A stretch of DNA of 64,000 nt from Pelodera strongyloides (taxonomy: Eukaryota > Nematoda > Chromadorea > Rhabditida > Rhabditidae): positions 1 through 64,000 of the forward strand of contig JAANDG010000075.1 in assembly GCA_036852015.1 (NCBI GenBank), given 5' to 3'. The notes below the pieces were generated by a model that was given only the letters and a program-made list of their open reading frames with translations, was not told the DNA's origin and did no database searches. Positions 25,777-38,568 of the stretch are shown here, one piece after another. Each line of letters opens with the position of its first letter. The stretch's first letter is position 1. The position numbers and the translations under genes were made by a program.

Positions 25777-26813
25777 ATCACCGAAAATCAACAAGGAGAA
25801 AGGACGGAGTTATTAAATTATTAAAATATAATATGTAACAATTATAGATAAATAAATAAATGTACATTACTGCTCAGTGCTCATCTAACAAAGTCAGCAA
25901 CATCACGGGCAAAGAAGAAGAAGCAAAATAATTACTCGCAAAAACAAATAAACTCTAAACATTGTGTTATCACTAGGATAGGATATAGGTTACAGTTTAC
26001 AAGCATCAAACATCACCTTTTTCATTCTCTTGTAAATTCCGAACTTTAGTTGCGAGAAACATTTTACGTGGGCTAATATCATTCAGAAATAATTCAACTG
26101 GGAAATTTGAAAATATGGGAAAGGAAATATTGGGATAATGGCACAGGGAAAAGGCACAAGCTAAATCTAAGATGAGCAAAAATCAAGGAAGACCCTGGAA
26201 TGAAAGTGAGAGAACTAGTTGATATGCACATTATTGGAGTAAAAATATAATTTCTTATTAATAACTCGTGATTCGTAAGCCCTCACTTCACCAACTAACG
26301 GAAACTAGTTGTCACCTTACAAGTAGGCATTATCTAGGCAAGAGCTACAATACAAACGGACAAGCGCACAACCAAGACTGCTATTTGTGGATTCATTATT
26401 TAGCAGTGGCAAGATAGGCCTTAATCTAACCACAAGGTTCACATATATTTTAAAAGTGACAACAGAATATCGAAAAATACTGTAGTTTTCTAATTAATGA
26501 GAAAACAACGAACCTAGCACTATTAAATCAAGCAAGGGATACCAATAACACACAAGAACAAACTAGACGCACGAGAGAATGATGAGATGAAAGTATGAAA
26601 AGTCCAAGCTGAATTTGAGGTATAGGGTATAGCGTAGCGTAGGGCTAACAATAAGTACTATAGAGTCCTAAATCACTCGCTAAAGTGCTAAAGCAGGTTT
26701 AAACCATTCTTTAGCACAGTAGGAAAAACTGAAAAAAGGAATGCAAAAAATGAAAGATCTTACAAATATACAAATTTCAAAATACTAAAGAAAAACCAAC
26801 CAAATAGGGCATT
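25777..26813. other. Tail-to-tail spacer
   Basis: This lies between the stop of the calcium-sensor gene (+) and the stop of the riboflavin transporter (-). AATAAATAAATAAATG near 25848 may serve as polyadenylation signal for the + strand gene. I see no coding exon. Confidence 0.5.
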
Positions 26814-29800
26814 TTATCGACAAGGAGGTGCTGATTTGAATAGATGCGCCATATTCACAAGAGGGAACATCACAGCGGAACCAACAAAAGAGCCAATCTA
26901 AAATATAAGTATCTATATCACCAATCCTAATAAGCAATAAGACTGTTCCCATTGCCAGAGGGAATAAAGCATGTGAACTTTGTGAACTCTATGATACTAA
27001 ACCTAAACTGATTTTGGCTTCTATTGGTTACATATTTTGCGTTAGTTAGAATAGTTAGACTTTACTCAATCCGTTAGGATACGTAAATCAGTAGGCAAAA
27101 TAGATTTACATGAAATATTATAAATAAGTCGCAATGTCTATCGTAAAGCCAAGACAAGTACAAAACGGGCGGGCAGGACCCAACCAGCCAGCCAACACAC
27201 GCTAACTTCAAAAGCAAAATATGTCAATTACACTACGAAGGCCAAAAACCAAGCAATTAGCAATTACCTGAATGAAGACTCCGCACCAGAATAGTCTCTT
27301 CTCACTTCCGTGACTTCCCTCACGGAGTAGCGAGGCGAATATCGTACGCAGATACGAGTGCAATCCGGCGGCGACCATTGGAGCGACGATCTGAAAACAA
27401 TATATAATCGACTAATCGACAAAAAACCTTCCTTTTCATACCGAACGAATGTAGAAACTGTTCAATGACAAACTGTGCGTTATATATTTTCTGTGTGTGC
27501 CCGGTGTGCAATACATATTATATTATATAAACACCGAATGTCGAATATCCACTATCCACATGTAGTGTTTCTATGTTTCTGGCATTATTTGATACTCTAA
27601 CAATACATAAACCCGGGAATAATCAACAAATGTAGTAGCTAGTAGCACTGATCCACATAAGCAAAATATAATAAACCCTTGCTACATAAAACCGCCAATT
27701 TCTCGCTTATTGGTAACCTACTGGTACCTTGAGTATAGTAGTATGATGTTTCAGACGGACTAATAATTCTCGCTTATTGGTTACCTACTGTTACCTGACA
27801 GTCTTTCTAATGCTAGTGCATAACGAACTAATATAAAGCAGAATACAAAAAAAACCAACAGCAAGTGTGGATCCCGCGGTGAAGTCTCCGAAAAGATACT
27901 CCGGACTTCTAGATGCCATATAGACGATGAATGCAGTTGCAGCCGTCGACGAAAAGGACATAATCGTCAGAAGAGTTGTGGATCTGAAAAGAAAAATGAA
28001 GTGATAAGACTGGTTGCTCTCGTATTCTTCCCGCAACTAATTTACAGGCAATCCGGAGCCGCGAGAATAATGTCTACAGTACGTGCGCTGAACGCTAACC
28101 CCCACATTGTTAGACGAATTACCATATCCCCAATCCACATCTTTGTTAGTTGATGTACTGTTCTGTTCAGGTTCAGTGTTCAGCTAATCAAACATAGTTC
28201 TACTTTTCACAGCTACCAATCACGCTTACCTTATCTGCAAGAAAAATGGCAAAAATGACGATAGTGGTGACACAATGTTTGACAAAGTGACGCCAAGATG
28301 ATATACCGTCTGAAATAGTTGGTTATATTTTATACAGTACAGAATCAAGATCTAACCAGATAGAGACGAAGAACGATCCAACAAAGTGTATTCCCACGTG
28401 GAAGTCCGGCGTTGTCTTTATCCAAAGCAAATCAGAAATAATGATGCTATGACGCTACGAAAGGACCAAACGTAGAGTAATACATAAAAAAAAACAGACC
28501 TGTGAGTAAGGCAATGCTGCATAACTGTGTATGCTGGGAATAACTCCATTCATTTGAGCATTCACAACGGCAGTCAGCAGAAGAATCCACGTCAGGGTGA
28601 GGTTGGAAAGAGGTGATTGTTCCACCTCGTGCTGGAATAGAAACAGGTGTCACCATTCCAGATTATACCTAAGGTATGGTATATATGAGAAAAGACAAAA
28701 ATAGGCAGGCCAACGTGTAAGGCAAGTAGTAAACATTACCAGACACAAAGTGGCAAACATTACCAAGACACTCGTCCTTTTATTTTGTGAAGAAAGAGTC
28801 ACTATCACCATACTAATGAATCGAATATATATTCGCAAAATATTACCCTAGACGACGACAGCGTTCCTGATCCCGTTGCTTTCGCTTGCGCATCAACAAC
28901 GCCAGTTAGTGGGGTGCCTTCATGTGGGTCTTCCTTTGATGTATCTTCCTCTATTTTCTCCGTTCTTCGACTGGAAAACAAGAGTTTCATTACTACCTGA
29001 TATAAGCTTCAAATCAACACTATACCGATAAGATAACTATATTGCAACATATTGCAACACAGACTGAACCTCGTCGCCGAATTCTCAGTACCAGGACCTC
29101 TGCGGAACAAGTCATAAACTTTGAAACCCTGTAACCTGTATTGAACCACCCTTGAATAAAGGAGCAGCACGCCTTTGGAGTGTAAAGATGTATTTATTTA
29201 GAACATACTGGCCCAAGACCACACTTTACGAATGCTCAACGAACGGTGTGCACGAGAAACTAGGAACTACGAAGCACATATTTATTAATGGTTAATAAAC
29301 GTAACAAGGTACCTGTGTTCATTGTGATGGTCGTTGTAGAGAATAACCAGGAACGAAATAAATGCGATAATCGACCAGAGAAACACGACGAGAAAGAATA
29401 TTGATACGCCGAATCTTGGAGGAGCGTATAAGGGTGTTTTTGAAGTTCCATTGCCGAGACACTCATACTTGCTGGAGCCTGAAACCAACAAAGTAAATGA
29501 GTTATGAGCACCGGCACCGAAACCTGGCATCGAGCATTCACGATTAATATCCTTCGTGCATCCGCACTCGCACATAATCCAACGATATGGCTTAAACGAT
29601 AAAGTCCAACGATACGGCTTAACATATATTGCACTGAACTTCCATAAACTAGAATGTAGTTTAATTCCTATTCTTAGTTTACCAGAATCAACTCATTTAT
29701 AAATCGTTTCTGTTTTACACAGAACGATACGAAGCTAAAAAGAACATGATTTACCTTGAATAAGCGACACAAGGCTGGGAACAAGTGAACTTAATCCCAT

Positions 29801-30276
29801 TCCACCAAAATAGGCATTCAAATAAGCCGGATGGAACTGTGACATGAAAGGCATGAAGAGAACGTTTGACGTTGAATTAACCTAAAATATTTGCGTAGTT
29901 GAAAAAAGTTCACCTTCAGAAAGCCTAGGCAATACAAAAAGATGATATGAGGAAGTAATGCATACTCACCAGAGCCACTCCAAACAGTAGAGCATATAGG
30001 GCAAGTGAGTACTGTTGACCGAATAAATCAACTGTAACATCCCAGAATGCCGCCAATCCAAGGCAACATGTTGAGAGTAGGACCAGAGCACAGACAATTA
30101 ATGTTGGAGTGTGAAGATTACAGAGGCATTTGTGCCAAACTCCGTATACCAGTGGTCCAATACAAGCGATCTGAAAAAGAGCGTATCACGTATTTATCCA
30201 AACATATGATGCAAAATACTGACTGCGATACTCTACTTAGAGAGCACTTAGAGAGCCAAGAACTTCACATATATAT

Positions 30277-30335
<59 letters not shown>

Positions 30336-30546
30336 AAGTTCTTGGCTCTCTAAGTACTGTTCAGCTTGTTAAAGAAGGGAACTTGTGAAATACCTGGACA
30401 ACTGCAGCTAGATAAGAAGGAAGACCCCATCCTTCGGGAAGTACGGAGGTTATTAAAGGTAATTCCATCCAAACTCCATTCGTTCCCATCCATGCACTCG
30501 ACCCGAATAAGACAACGAGAATAAAAATTGGCGCGCTAAGCGACAT
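26814..30546 (-). CDS. Riboflavin transporter, SLC52A/RFT family, ten exons
   Basis: Exons on the minus strand: 30546-30394, 30170-29970, 29881-29755, 29478-29313, 28970-28847, 28631-28500, 28309-28230, 27983-27860, 27390-27268, 26897-26814 (TAA). All are in phase, giving about 437 residues, close to the 445-469 of human SLC52A proteins. Family signatures: GTNGVWMELPLI and LPEGWGLPSYLAAVVQ in TM1-2; SNVLFMPFM and AYFGGMGLSSLVPSLVSL in the middle; NGVIPSIHSYAALPYSQ, then LGVTLSNIVSPLSSFL; LFWCGVFIQIGSFVGSAVMF and FPLVNMAHLF at the end. The protein imports vitamin B2 across the plasma membrane; C. elegans RFT-1 and RFT-2 are the nematode homologues, and I cannot tell which this is. Extracellular loop 27-residue region contains CLGNGTS. 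The exon 8 donor (GCT|GTTGGT at 27860) is weak. It was chosen because it restores the family alignment; a stronger GTAACA donor at about 27796 breaks phase and duplicates a membrane segment. Confidence 0.93.
30230..30357. repeat. AT-repeat hairpin with 28-bp arms in riboflavin transporter intron 1
   Basis: The left arm TTAGAGAGCCAAGAACTTCA is followed by an uninterrupted (TA)n run at about 30277-30331, then the inverse TGAAGTTCTTGGCTCTCTAA. This is a foldback element or an expanded AT dinucleotide inside a MITE. It should extrude as a cruciform and is prone to length change. Confidence 0.9.
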
Positions 30547-31740
30547 TGTCTCTAAAGTAAAAATTATTAGGTCGGTTTGTCACAAAAAGGGCCACAACCA
30601 CACTGAATAACATCCAACAAACAATAAAAAAGCCACACGCTTCAAACTGAAAAAATTCAATACCACAAAAGAAAATAATTTATTGAAAATCGAGTATAAA
30701 CATTTTATTTGTCTGACTCTGTGTTCTTTTCGGTAGAGACGTGGGTACTACGGTAACTTCAATCTTGTTTAGGCCAGCACTATTAGCGAACAAATTGCTT
30801 GTTACAATAAACGTACAAACGTTAGGTCCTAGGAATTGCGACAAACACTTTTGACCATAAGCCGTTATTTATTTATTTTCTTAGCGGCGAGTCTGTCTGT
30901 GTTGACCAGAGAAAAAGAGCATTTGGACCAGCTGATAAAGAAATGATCAATTCTGATAAGGCTTTTCGTACACAACAGTACTGTTTATCATGTATGGTCT
31001 GTAACTTTCCTTCGATTGATTGGTGACCTTATTCGAAAGTCAAAAATCATCAATTTATCGTGTACTGAACCTACATTGTGGCGGAAATTATAAAAGTACA
31101 CAAAAATCAATGTCAGTTTATTCTTAAATCATTACGATGACATGATCAATCTAAATGCAAGGTTGAAAATTGAGATATATTATTGTTACCGGTATTTGGG
31201 AAGACAATAAACTATATGGTAGAGTATTGCTCGTCAATGATAATGTTGTTTCAAAGTATCCCCTAAAAACGTGCGTGTTTCTGTTACTACCGTATTTTTG
31301 CACCAAACATGTGTAGTTCCAAAATACGGTAAATTTTAAGCATGGTGTAAACCCCATCAATAGAAAGTTGTTGGCTACCTAACGTAAAATGTGGTACAAT
31401 TGCAGATCAAATGCTATATACATAGACTTAGGGAGGCAAATTGAGTATTATTATTTCACCAAATATGGGACATTCAAATAAAAAAGACGTTGTTCATTCA
31501 TAATGATTAAAGACGATCTGAACGCACAATCGCCGTAAATACTTTGAACCAAATTGTTGTGTCATTTCCTTCGAGTTTGTTAGTTTTAAAGCGGTAAGAT
31601 ACTTGATTTTGTGTACTGTTTAATTTGGTGACGGAACTACCCAGAAGAGCAAATACATAAATACATTTTCATAACATGGAAATGTTGTTATCCAGCGTTT
31701 CACAATCACATGCCATACAGTTTTAAAGTAATCCGTATAT

Positions 31741-33939
31741 TTATGAAAGAGTCTGTTGTCTTGGTAGTCGAGAGAGAAGTCGTGAAGTCGGAAGAGTGAT
31801 CTTTTCTGATCTTCTATTGAATTTTCCACAAGATGGTCCTAAAATTTGCAAATTAGAAAAACTGCATTTTAGGTAAGGACCCACGCAGAGCTTCAATTCT
31901 GTGCCTACATTACCTTACCATACCTATGTTTATTTTTATTGTATGTTGCTCACAGAAAGACAAGTGTCCATGCCATGCTGTGATTCATGAAAATCTTCAT
32001 GCTTCAATTGTTCAACAAAACAAAAGCCATGAAAGATTTGGATGCGGCATTCCGCATAGCATACAGCTCACATCAACGACACTGTATGGCATTTCGAAAA
32101 TACTATACGTTTCCAGTCGTCTAGAAGTACGTTCCCAGATTTCTTCCCTCTAATGGCGTACGTACTTCGGTCGTCATATACCAATAAATTTGTAACGTAC
32201 GTAAAACAAAAGTAGTTAGTTTGGGTTTCTTATGAAACGTCTTGGAAATAAACAGTTATTATATGGATAGTACACCAATATGTAAGCGTACCATTACATT
32301 CCGCAGTTTGTTTGGGAAGGGAATTTTTCTGTAAATTTTCTTCTTTTGGAACCATTCGTACTCCTTCTTCTTCTTGAATTTCGTAAACTCGTTTAGGAAG
32401 TGCAACACAATTGTTCGTCTTCTGGTGACCTTAAAATATGTGTTTTAAGAGCATTAGTTTTGGCGAACAAAGTTTTGCACCGCTTGCGCGCTGTAACTTT
32501 TCCATATTGACTCCAAGTTTCGCGTTGACTTTGCGTTGTCAGAACACGGAGTAGTTATCAATGTATTTAATTTTAATCACTATGTATGAAAATAGGCTCT
32601 CTCAAAAGAGGATTAAGGTGTTTACACATTAAAATGAAATGCATTGATAACTACTACGTGTTCGGACAACGCAAAGTCAACGCGAAACTTGGAGTCAATA
32701 TAGGGAAGTTACAGCGCGCAAGCGGTGCGGAACTTGGTTAGCAAAAACTATTACGTTTTCACGTGTGTTCCATGCTGAATTATCCTGTGTACCATGATAT
32801 TAGCCATCAAATAATTCTTCATTTTCCTTTGCAACAAGCAATCATAGATGTCAGTAACAATGGTTTACAATTCTTACTTTTACGCTCCATTCAGTATTTT
32901 GTATTTTGTAAGAAATAACTCACAACAGGCTTCCGTGTCCTTATCTAAAGAGGGCGATTCAAACTCCAGTCGGCACATTCTAAAATAAATATAAATTAAT
33001 AGGTTAAAAGTTATAAAGTGAGTGTATCAATAGCGTCGTGGCTCACTGGCAAAGTTCTCGTCTCTCACCCATACGACCCGGGTTCGAATCCCGCCCAGTG
33101 CTACCATCTTGCAAACATGCCACGGCGTCGGGAATAAAGTTAAGGCGCTCCCCTTGCCTAGCCTTAGGACGGACCTTTCGCTCTGTATTATCTTCTGTGC
33201 CGTCTTCTACCGTCTACTTCACTCTATGGGACACATCGGCTAAGAGACACCGCCTTGGATTGGAGCTAAAAATGAAGATCCCCGACTTCGAGAGCAAACG
33301 GGACCCTGGATTCTACATGCTTAAGTCTATGTGTGATGATTGCATGTCTGAATAAAGTGGTATTCACACATTTTCAATAGTTGTATGCCATAACATTCTC
33401 AATAATATCGAAGTCACAATTATGTATATCACTGCATTTTGTTTTGTGATCGTGATCAGAAATAATGTTTTGGAGCTTGATGTTTTCATTTCGGAGCTTG
33501 CTGTGTGTTATGAAACTCACTTGTATAATGAAATCGCCGCATAAATTATTATTGTAATTGCTCCAAGGGTTAATATCACGACTACGGGACCGCCGGCACT
33601 GAAACAGTTTGATTTAAATAAGCTAATTAAAACATTGAAACAGCTTCAATTATGTATTTCTGGATGTATTCAATAGAATCGCAATGCAATGTTGATAGTG
33701 ACATTTTCTTCCCGCGAAATATTTGACATTTGCCCATTGTTTTTGGTCTAATAATGGAATCTGTAAATAGTCCGGGTAATCCCTATTATAAGAATATCTT
33801 CCACGATACGATGTACAATTTAGTGTGTTTATTTCACAGTCATACTAAATTCTGACCTGTTACAAATTGCTGCGATCACATGGAAAAATTGCACAAACAC
33901 GGACTCTTCTTGTTGTGAAGCCAAATCATTGCGATGCAT
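31741..33939 (-). CDS. Small single-pass membrane protein, unrecognised, five exons
   Basis: Exons: 33939-33857, 33598-33521, 32979-32924, 32429-32292, 31838-31741 (TAA); every junction is in phase, giving about 150 residues. The start ATG 33939 (MHRNDLASQQEESVF) follows directly after TTTTAG, so either this is a spliced-leader acceptor or an upstream exon is missing. A polar N-terminus of about 30 residues precedes one strong membrane segment, PVVVILTLGAITIIIYAAIS. A cytoplasm-like tail follows, with cysteines (EACCHQKTNNC), an EEE run, many lysines and a basic end (RLLSRLPRQQTLS). No signal peptide. Topology is probably N-out, C-in. The C-tail resembles adaptor-type tails only in composition. 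Function unknown. Confidence 0.7.
32463..32745. repeat. Palindromic MITE inside an intron
   Basis: The left arm has CACCGCTTGCGCGCTGTAAC and TTGACTCCAAGTTTCGCGTT. The right arm has the inverse, AACGCGAAACTTGGAGTCAA and GTTACAGCGCGCAAGCGGTG. Arms are about 95 bases with few mismatches around a short unpaired centre. It lies between exons 3 and 4 of the small membrane-protein gene. Confidence 0.9.
33030..33365 (+). repeat. tRNA-derived SINE
   Basis: The head is tRNA-like: an A-box-like TGGCTCACTGG near 33043 and a B-box GGGTTCGAATCCCG near 33080. A unique body of about 230 bases follows and ends in TCTGAATAAAGTGG, which looks like a tail with a polyadenylation-type signal. It sits in intron 2 of the small membrane-protein gene, opposite to its direction. 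The long open frame across it is not a gene. Confidence 0.75.
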
Positions 33940-36900
33940 CTAAAAGTTCAAATTTAATAATAAAAACAGAAAATAATAGCGCACTGCAAAGCAAATAAAC
34001 GAAAGGAAAAGTATTCAAAACGTTACAAGGCAAAAAAATAGTACTAGACAATAACTATCGCTTATAAATAAAAACTCAAAATATTCCACACAAACCACTG
34101 GTTTGTAATCTGCATAGTCCATTGGTCATACTAGGTGTTCCGTCCAATTTCACTCTACGTCGTTTACATAAAATATGATACCCAAACCAAACATCATAGT
34201 GAAGCGGAAAAGGGAAATACGGGTTAGGGTTACATATTGCTTTGAACTGAGTGCCAGCTATAATACTGCTGATGCTAGTTTATAAGGTAAGTAATCAGAC
34301 TAGGTGTCATAAACTCTAAACTATGTTTTGTTTTAGTTCAGTTGTTAGGTTCGACTGGCTAATTTTGAACTAAGCTTTAATGTTATGATAATTTCGTACA
34401 TCAAGATCAAGAAGATGCGCACAAAAAGAACAAACATTTTATATAATACAATGTTTATTTACGAGGAACGTCACTCTTATTGCCGTTTAGAGATATTATT
34501 TCTACGAAAACATAACTCTGGCGTGGCAGTTATTTGTGCTATTTATATATCATGTATGCATCTGTGAATGTACTTTCTTTTCACACGCGTGGTTAGCAAA
34601 TGTTAAATTCGGGGAAATTTGTCCATCGAAAGCATCTCATTGTAAATTTAATGAGCCGAAACTGCAAGAGATTATAATTTTTGGTTTAATGTATATTGCC
34701 AAAATAAGAGGGAAAGAAAGCAATGCGGAAACTCGGTGGGTGCGCGGCAAGGATATGGCTCAAGCGGTCAAGTAAAAATTTGTGCTTGACAAGAACCTGG
34801 CGAATATTTTGCGAGCATTGGGAACGAAATAGACGCATTGGCAGAGAATCGCGTTGTGGAATTGCAGTATGCAAAAAGAAAACTACTAATTCAGAAAACC
34901 AACAGGACTTGAAAATTGTCGGTTTCTATGTAAAGTATAGACCCAACAAAACAAAAGGATTATACCCTTTGGATGAGATAAAGCGCGAAGAAGTATACGT
35001 TCAACTTCCAAAGATTAATCCAATTTGTGGCAACAATTATTCTTTTAGTTGACTCATCCTCAGTTCTTTTTGTAAAACTTCTAGTTATTCATTATTTTTT
35101 TTTTGCAAGTTAGTGGATTATCAATAGTTACTGTATTAGTCATAGTTCCATTAGTTTCAAACTGGCTTCTGATTGTTTTGGTTTGAATGTTTTATTATTA
35201 TCATGCTGATCTGCTGCTAGTTGTTAAAGATCTTGTTGCAAATAGCGCACATCTAATGAAATGCTATATGTCTGCAAGGAGTATAGCACGCGGTTTGTAA
35301 AGCGTATGCTATATTTCTGCATATCCGAAACAAATTGAGTTTAATTCTTTGCCGCAATTTCCAGGACACAGAAATTTGAATACAATACATGTACATGCAC
35401 TTGTTCAGCATACCTTTCATCAAATATGTGCGTACTTCTTTGATAATAAAAATATTCTGATGCAGACATTGAACTCCTTAGCAATTCCGGAACGAAAGGA
35501 AACATTTCGAACGGAATAAACAATTTATTCGCAGAAGTTCTTTTTCGTGTATGTTTGTTCTTTTTTTTTTGTGATTTGCAGAAAGACGGACAGATGTTGG
35601 TTTATGTGACCGAAAGTCAGCTTTTTTCGTAAATTTTCGTAAATAAACTGAATTTAAATGAAATATGTATGCTTTGTCAGCTACGTAACCACGAGAAGTT
35701 TAAAGAAGCCTTAAAACGCTCAATTTGTTTCTCATCTAATAAATTTTTAATACAGTTAATTCCGTACTACTATAGGTTAAAATTTCAAAATATTTTAATA
35801 TTTTTTTGGACTCTAGCCAAGAATAAGAAACACGGTACAAATGTGTACTATATTGCACAACTAGTACTATTAATATCTGGGTAAGATTTTGTGAAACAAT
35901 ATAACTATACTATTAAACTGAAAAAGAAACTCTCAACGTATAAGAAAAACAAAAGGGGTGTTTTACAATACATAGCTGACGTCAAGGAGGGAATGTCGCG
36001 AGAATGCGGTTAATCAGATTCTGTCCTTTCTTAGTGGAATGCGTAGACGGAGACTGAACCACACAAATGGACTATATTTATGATCATACCACAACGATCT
36101 ACGTAGTGTTAATCTAGACTTCGACAGTTGAAAGATGTTCAAGTTTCTAGAACTGAAGTCTATTGACCATACACTTTTGAAAGTAAGCTAAAGCCAATAT
36201 CTATGTTCGCGCAGAAGACTATGGTAACTATTAAGTATTAAGACAACGAATAAAAATATGTTCAATACCAACATATTTATGTATTAGTTGGTTTAATAAG
36301 AAAAATAGTTCCTCGGTTTTTCCAATCGAAACCTCATAGTACAATTGAAACCTCATGTCTAGATCAAAACATTGTCCAACAAGATTAGCGCGAGAATAAA
36401 TGGAATTAAATTGTCTCTTACCTTGTTGCGGTCTTTCTAAAAGGCCTAATTAACATAAACATAAACTCAGCAAATAAAAATGTCAAGAGCATTTATCGTC
36501 AGGTTTTAAGTGGACCACCAAACATCTGGCGTTTCTAGGCCCTAAATACAGAATAATCTTTAACAATGAACCACATGAACCCTTTAATTATTTAATTTCA
36601 AACATTGTACGGGGCAAAATTCCCAAACACCAATTAGAGGCCATTCAACATATAATTTTTCGGATTTTAAATAGCAAACTAATATTTTATGAAATCAAAG
36701 AACGATCAAAGATCTCGGTAAAAGATCTAGCTTTGATTGTATTTTGAACATGCAAACGTATTCGTTAGTAGGAAAAACAACACCCTCATTTGCGCTGTAA
36801 ATTTGCTGAAATTAAAATTTTTCAAGGATTTCTGATAGTTTGTTCTTTAAAAATATACATCATGACATTGGATAAATTATTATGGACATCTTATGATGAT

Positions 36901-38568
36901 GGAATGACTATTTACAATGCATATGATATATGGTGTTACAATGTACAACAGACAGAAATGCATATGACCGCTCAACAACAATAACAAATGCTGTAAAATG
37001 ATATTACAGAACAAACAACGTATTCATGTTTTTATTTGGGAATGACCATATATAAAAGTGAAATTTAGAGCGAAGTAACATCCTCTTCTTGAAAACGGAT
37101 TTTAGACACTGAGGACTGAGGACCTTGCCGGAATCAATGTCTAGTAAAAAAAGGCTGTGTTTTATTCACGTTTTTGCTCCAACAAGCGAATGAACAGGCT
37201 TCTAAATTGACGTAAAGAAACGGAAAATCTGATACGCGCGGCGAAAACAAATCAGGTGAGGCTACATCTCGAAGCTCAAAGCGCACTTCGCCAAATCTTC
37301 ACCAGACTCACGCCAGACACTTGCCGGAATCTTACGAGCTATAAGCACCCTTTCGCTAAGGCGTGCGATGAATGGGCGAAGTCGCCGCGCACACTTTAGT
37401 AAATTATAGCATTTACTTTACTTACAATCTGGCGCCTACTTTCGCCGCGCGAAATTTTCGCGCCAGGGATGCGCCGCGAACCACTAAAGTTTTGTCAGTA
37501 CTTTTACTTCGTAATGTTGTAGAATCTTGTCTGAATAAATGTCTAGTAAAAAATGGTTGTGTTTTAGGATACATATAATTGTTGTTGGTGAGCCGTTCTT
37601 CTCTCGTTTTCATCTATGAATTATTCAAATAAGTGTCCCCATCCGAGAAAATCTCCTCGTTTTTCCCAGTATATATGAGTGGAAAGAGAGTTGTGTGAAT
37701 TTGTCAGTTTTGAGGATATACAAGAATGGGAGATCAGCGCAAAATGTCAGCATCCTAGTTACGTTAGACGTTTTGACTATCATCCTGTATTTCTCAAGTA
37801 TTTCATTTATACTTGTACATACATTGCCAAGCGAGTTCCGCTTCCAACTCCCGCCTTACACTTTTCTTAAATTTCACTGAAGCCTTAAAAACAGACGAGG
37901 ATTAGTTACATGTTATTCCCTATCATCGTTGTGAAGCGTTAATCTAAAGCATTAGTCAGTATCTGTTTTACATCCATGTTGTTTGTAAATATGAATGAAT
38001 GTTTGCCTGTATGTACGTTTGTTTGTGTATCTTTGTATGTTGTAGGATCCTTTTGTAAGTTCCATTTATACCAGCAATAACAACTTCCATCCTTAATTTC
38101 GACATTTTTATGCATGAAAACACCAAAATTGGAAGCAAACTGATCACAGCAGGGATATAAATATTTAGTTATTATATATTAACAATATGATCTGCTAAAT
38201 AAAAATAAAACTCTTTATTTTATTTTGCTTATTTTGTTACTTTCGGAGGAATTTCACAGGCAACAATTATTTAGTGCTTATTTCAAAGCTTGTTAGAAAG
38301 ACAAATGTTTCTTCATCAATATAAAATGGAACTAAGAAGCAATGCAAACAATAAATACAGGTCACAAGACTTCTAAATGCACATTTGTTAAATTTATAAA
38401 TATTTACATATTTTATAAATGTATTTCTTTAAATAGCTCAATATAAATTTTTTCGGGGAATGCTTTGGCTGCGCACCAAATTTTAGTGGATAAGCTTCAG
38501 GGTCATGACTTAGCTCATTCACACAAAAAAAAGCGATAGTTATAGGAATTACATATTCATGTTACATT
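33940..38568. other. 4.6-kb stretch without a supported gene
   Basis: No phased exon chain was found on either strand. The open frame at 34723-35052 (+) has a lysine/arginine-rich product ending PKINPICGNNYSF but no splice or family support. A repeated flank occurs at 37120-37560 (see the repeat entry). Part of this stretch is probably the promoter of the minus-strand membrane-protein gene and the 3' flank of the homeobox gene. Confidence 0.4.
37130..37570. repeat. Direct-repeat-flanked GC-rich insert
   Basis: AATGTCTAGTAAAAAA followed by GGTTGTGTTTTA or GGCTGTGTTTTA appears at about 37136 and again at about 37537. The DNA between them is GC-rich with GCGCGCGGCGAAAAC and TTCGCCGCGCGAAATTTTCG words and internal inverted pieces. 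It looks like an insert bounded by partial direct copies. Confidence 0.5.

Noticed and set aside
33035..33110. Functional tRNA gene
   Set aside because: The A and B boxes are present but the acceptor stem and cloverleaf pairing are poor, and a SINE body follows directly.
33038..33355. 105-codon open frame on +
   Set aside because: It lies entirely inside the tRNA-derived SINE and has no family or splice support.
34723..35052. 109-codon open frame on + (Lys/Arg-rich)
   Set aside because: No signal, domain, splice site or family support; expected by chance in a window of this size.
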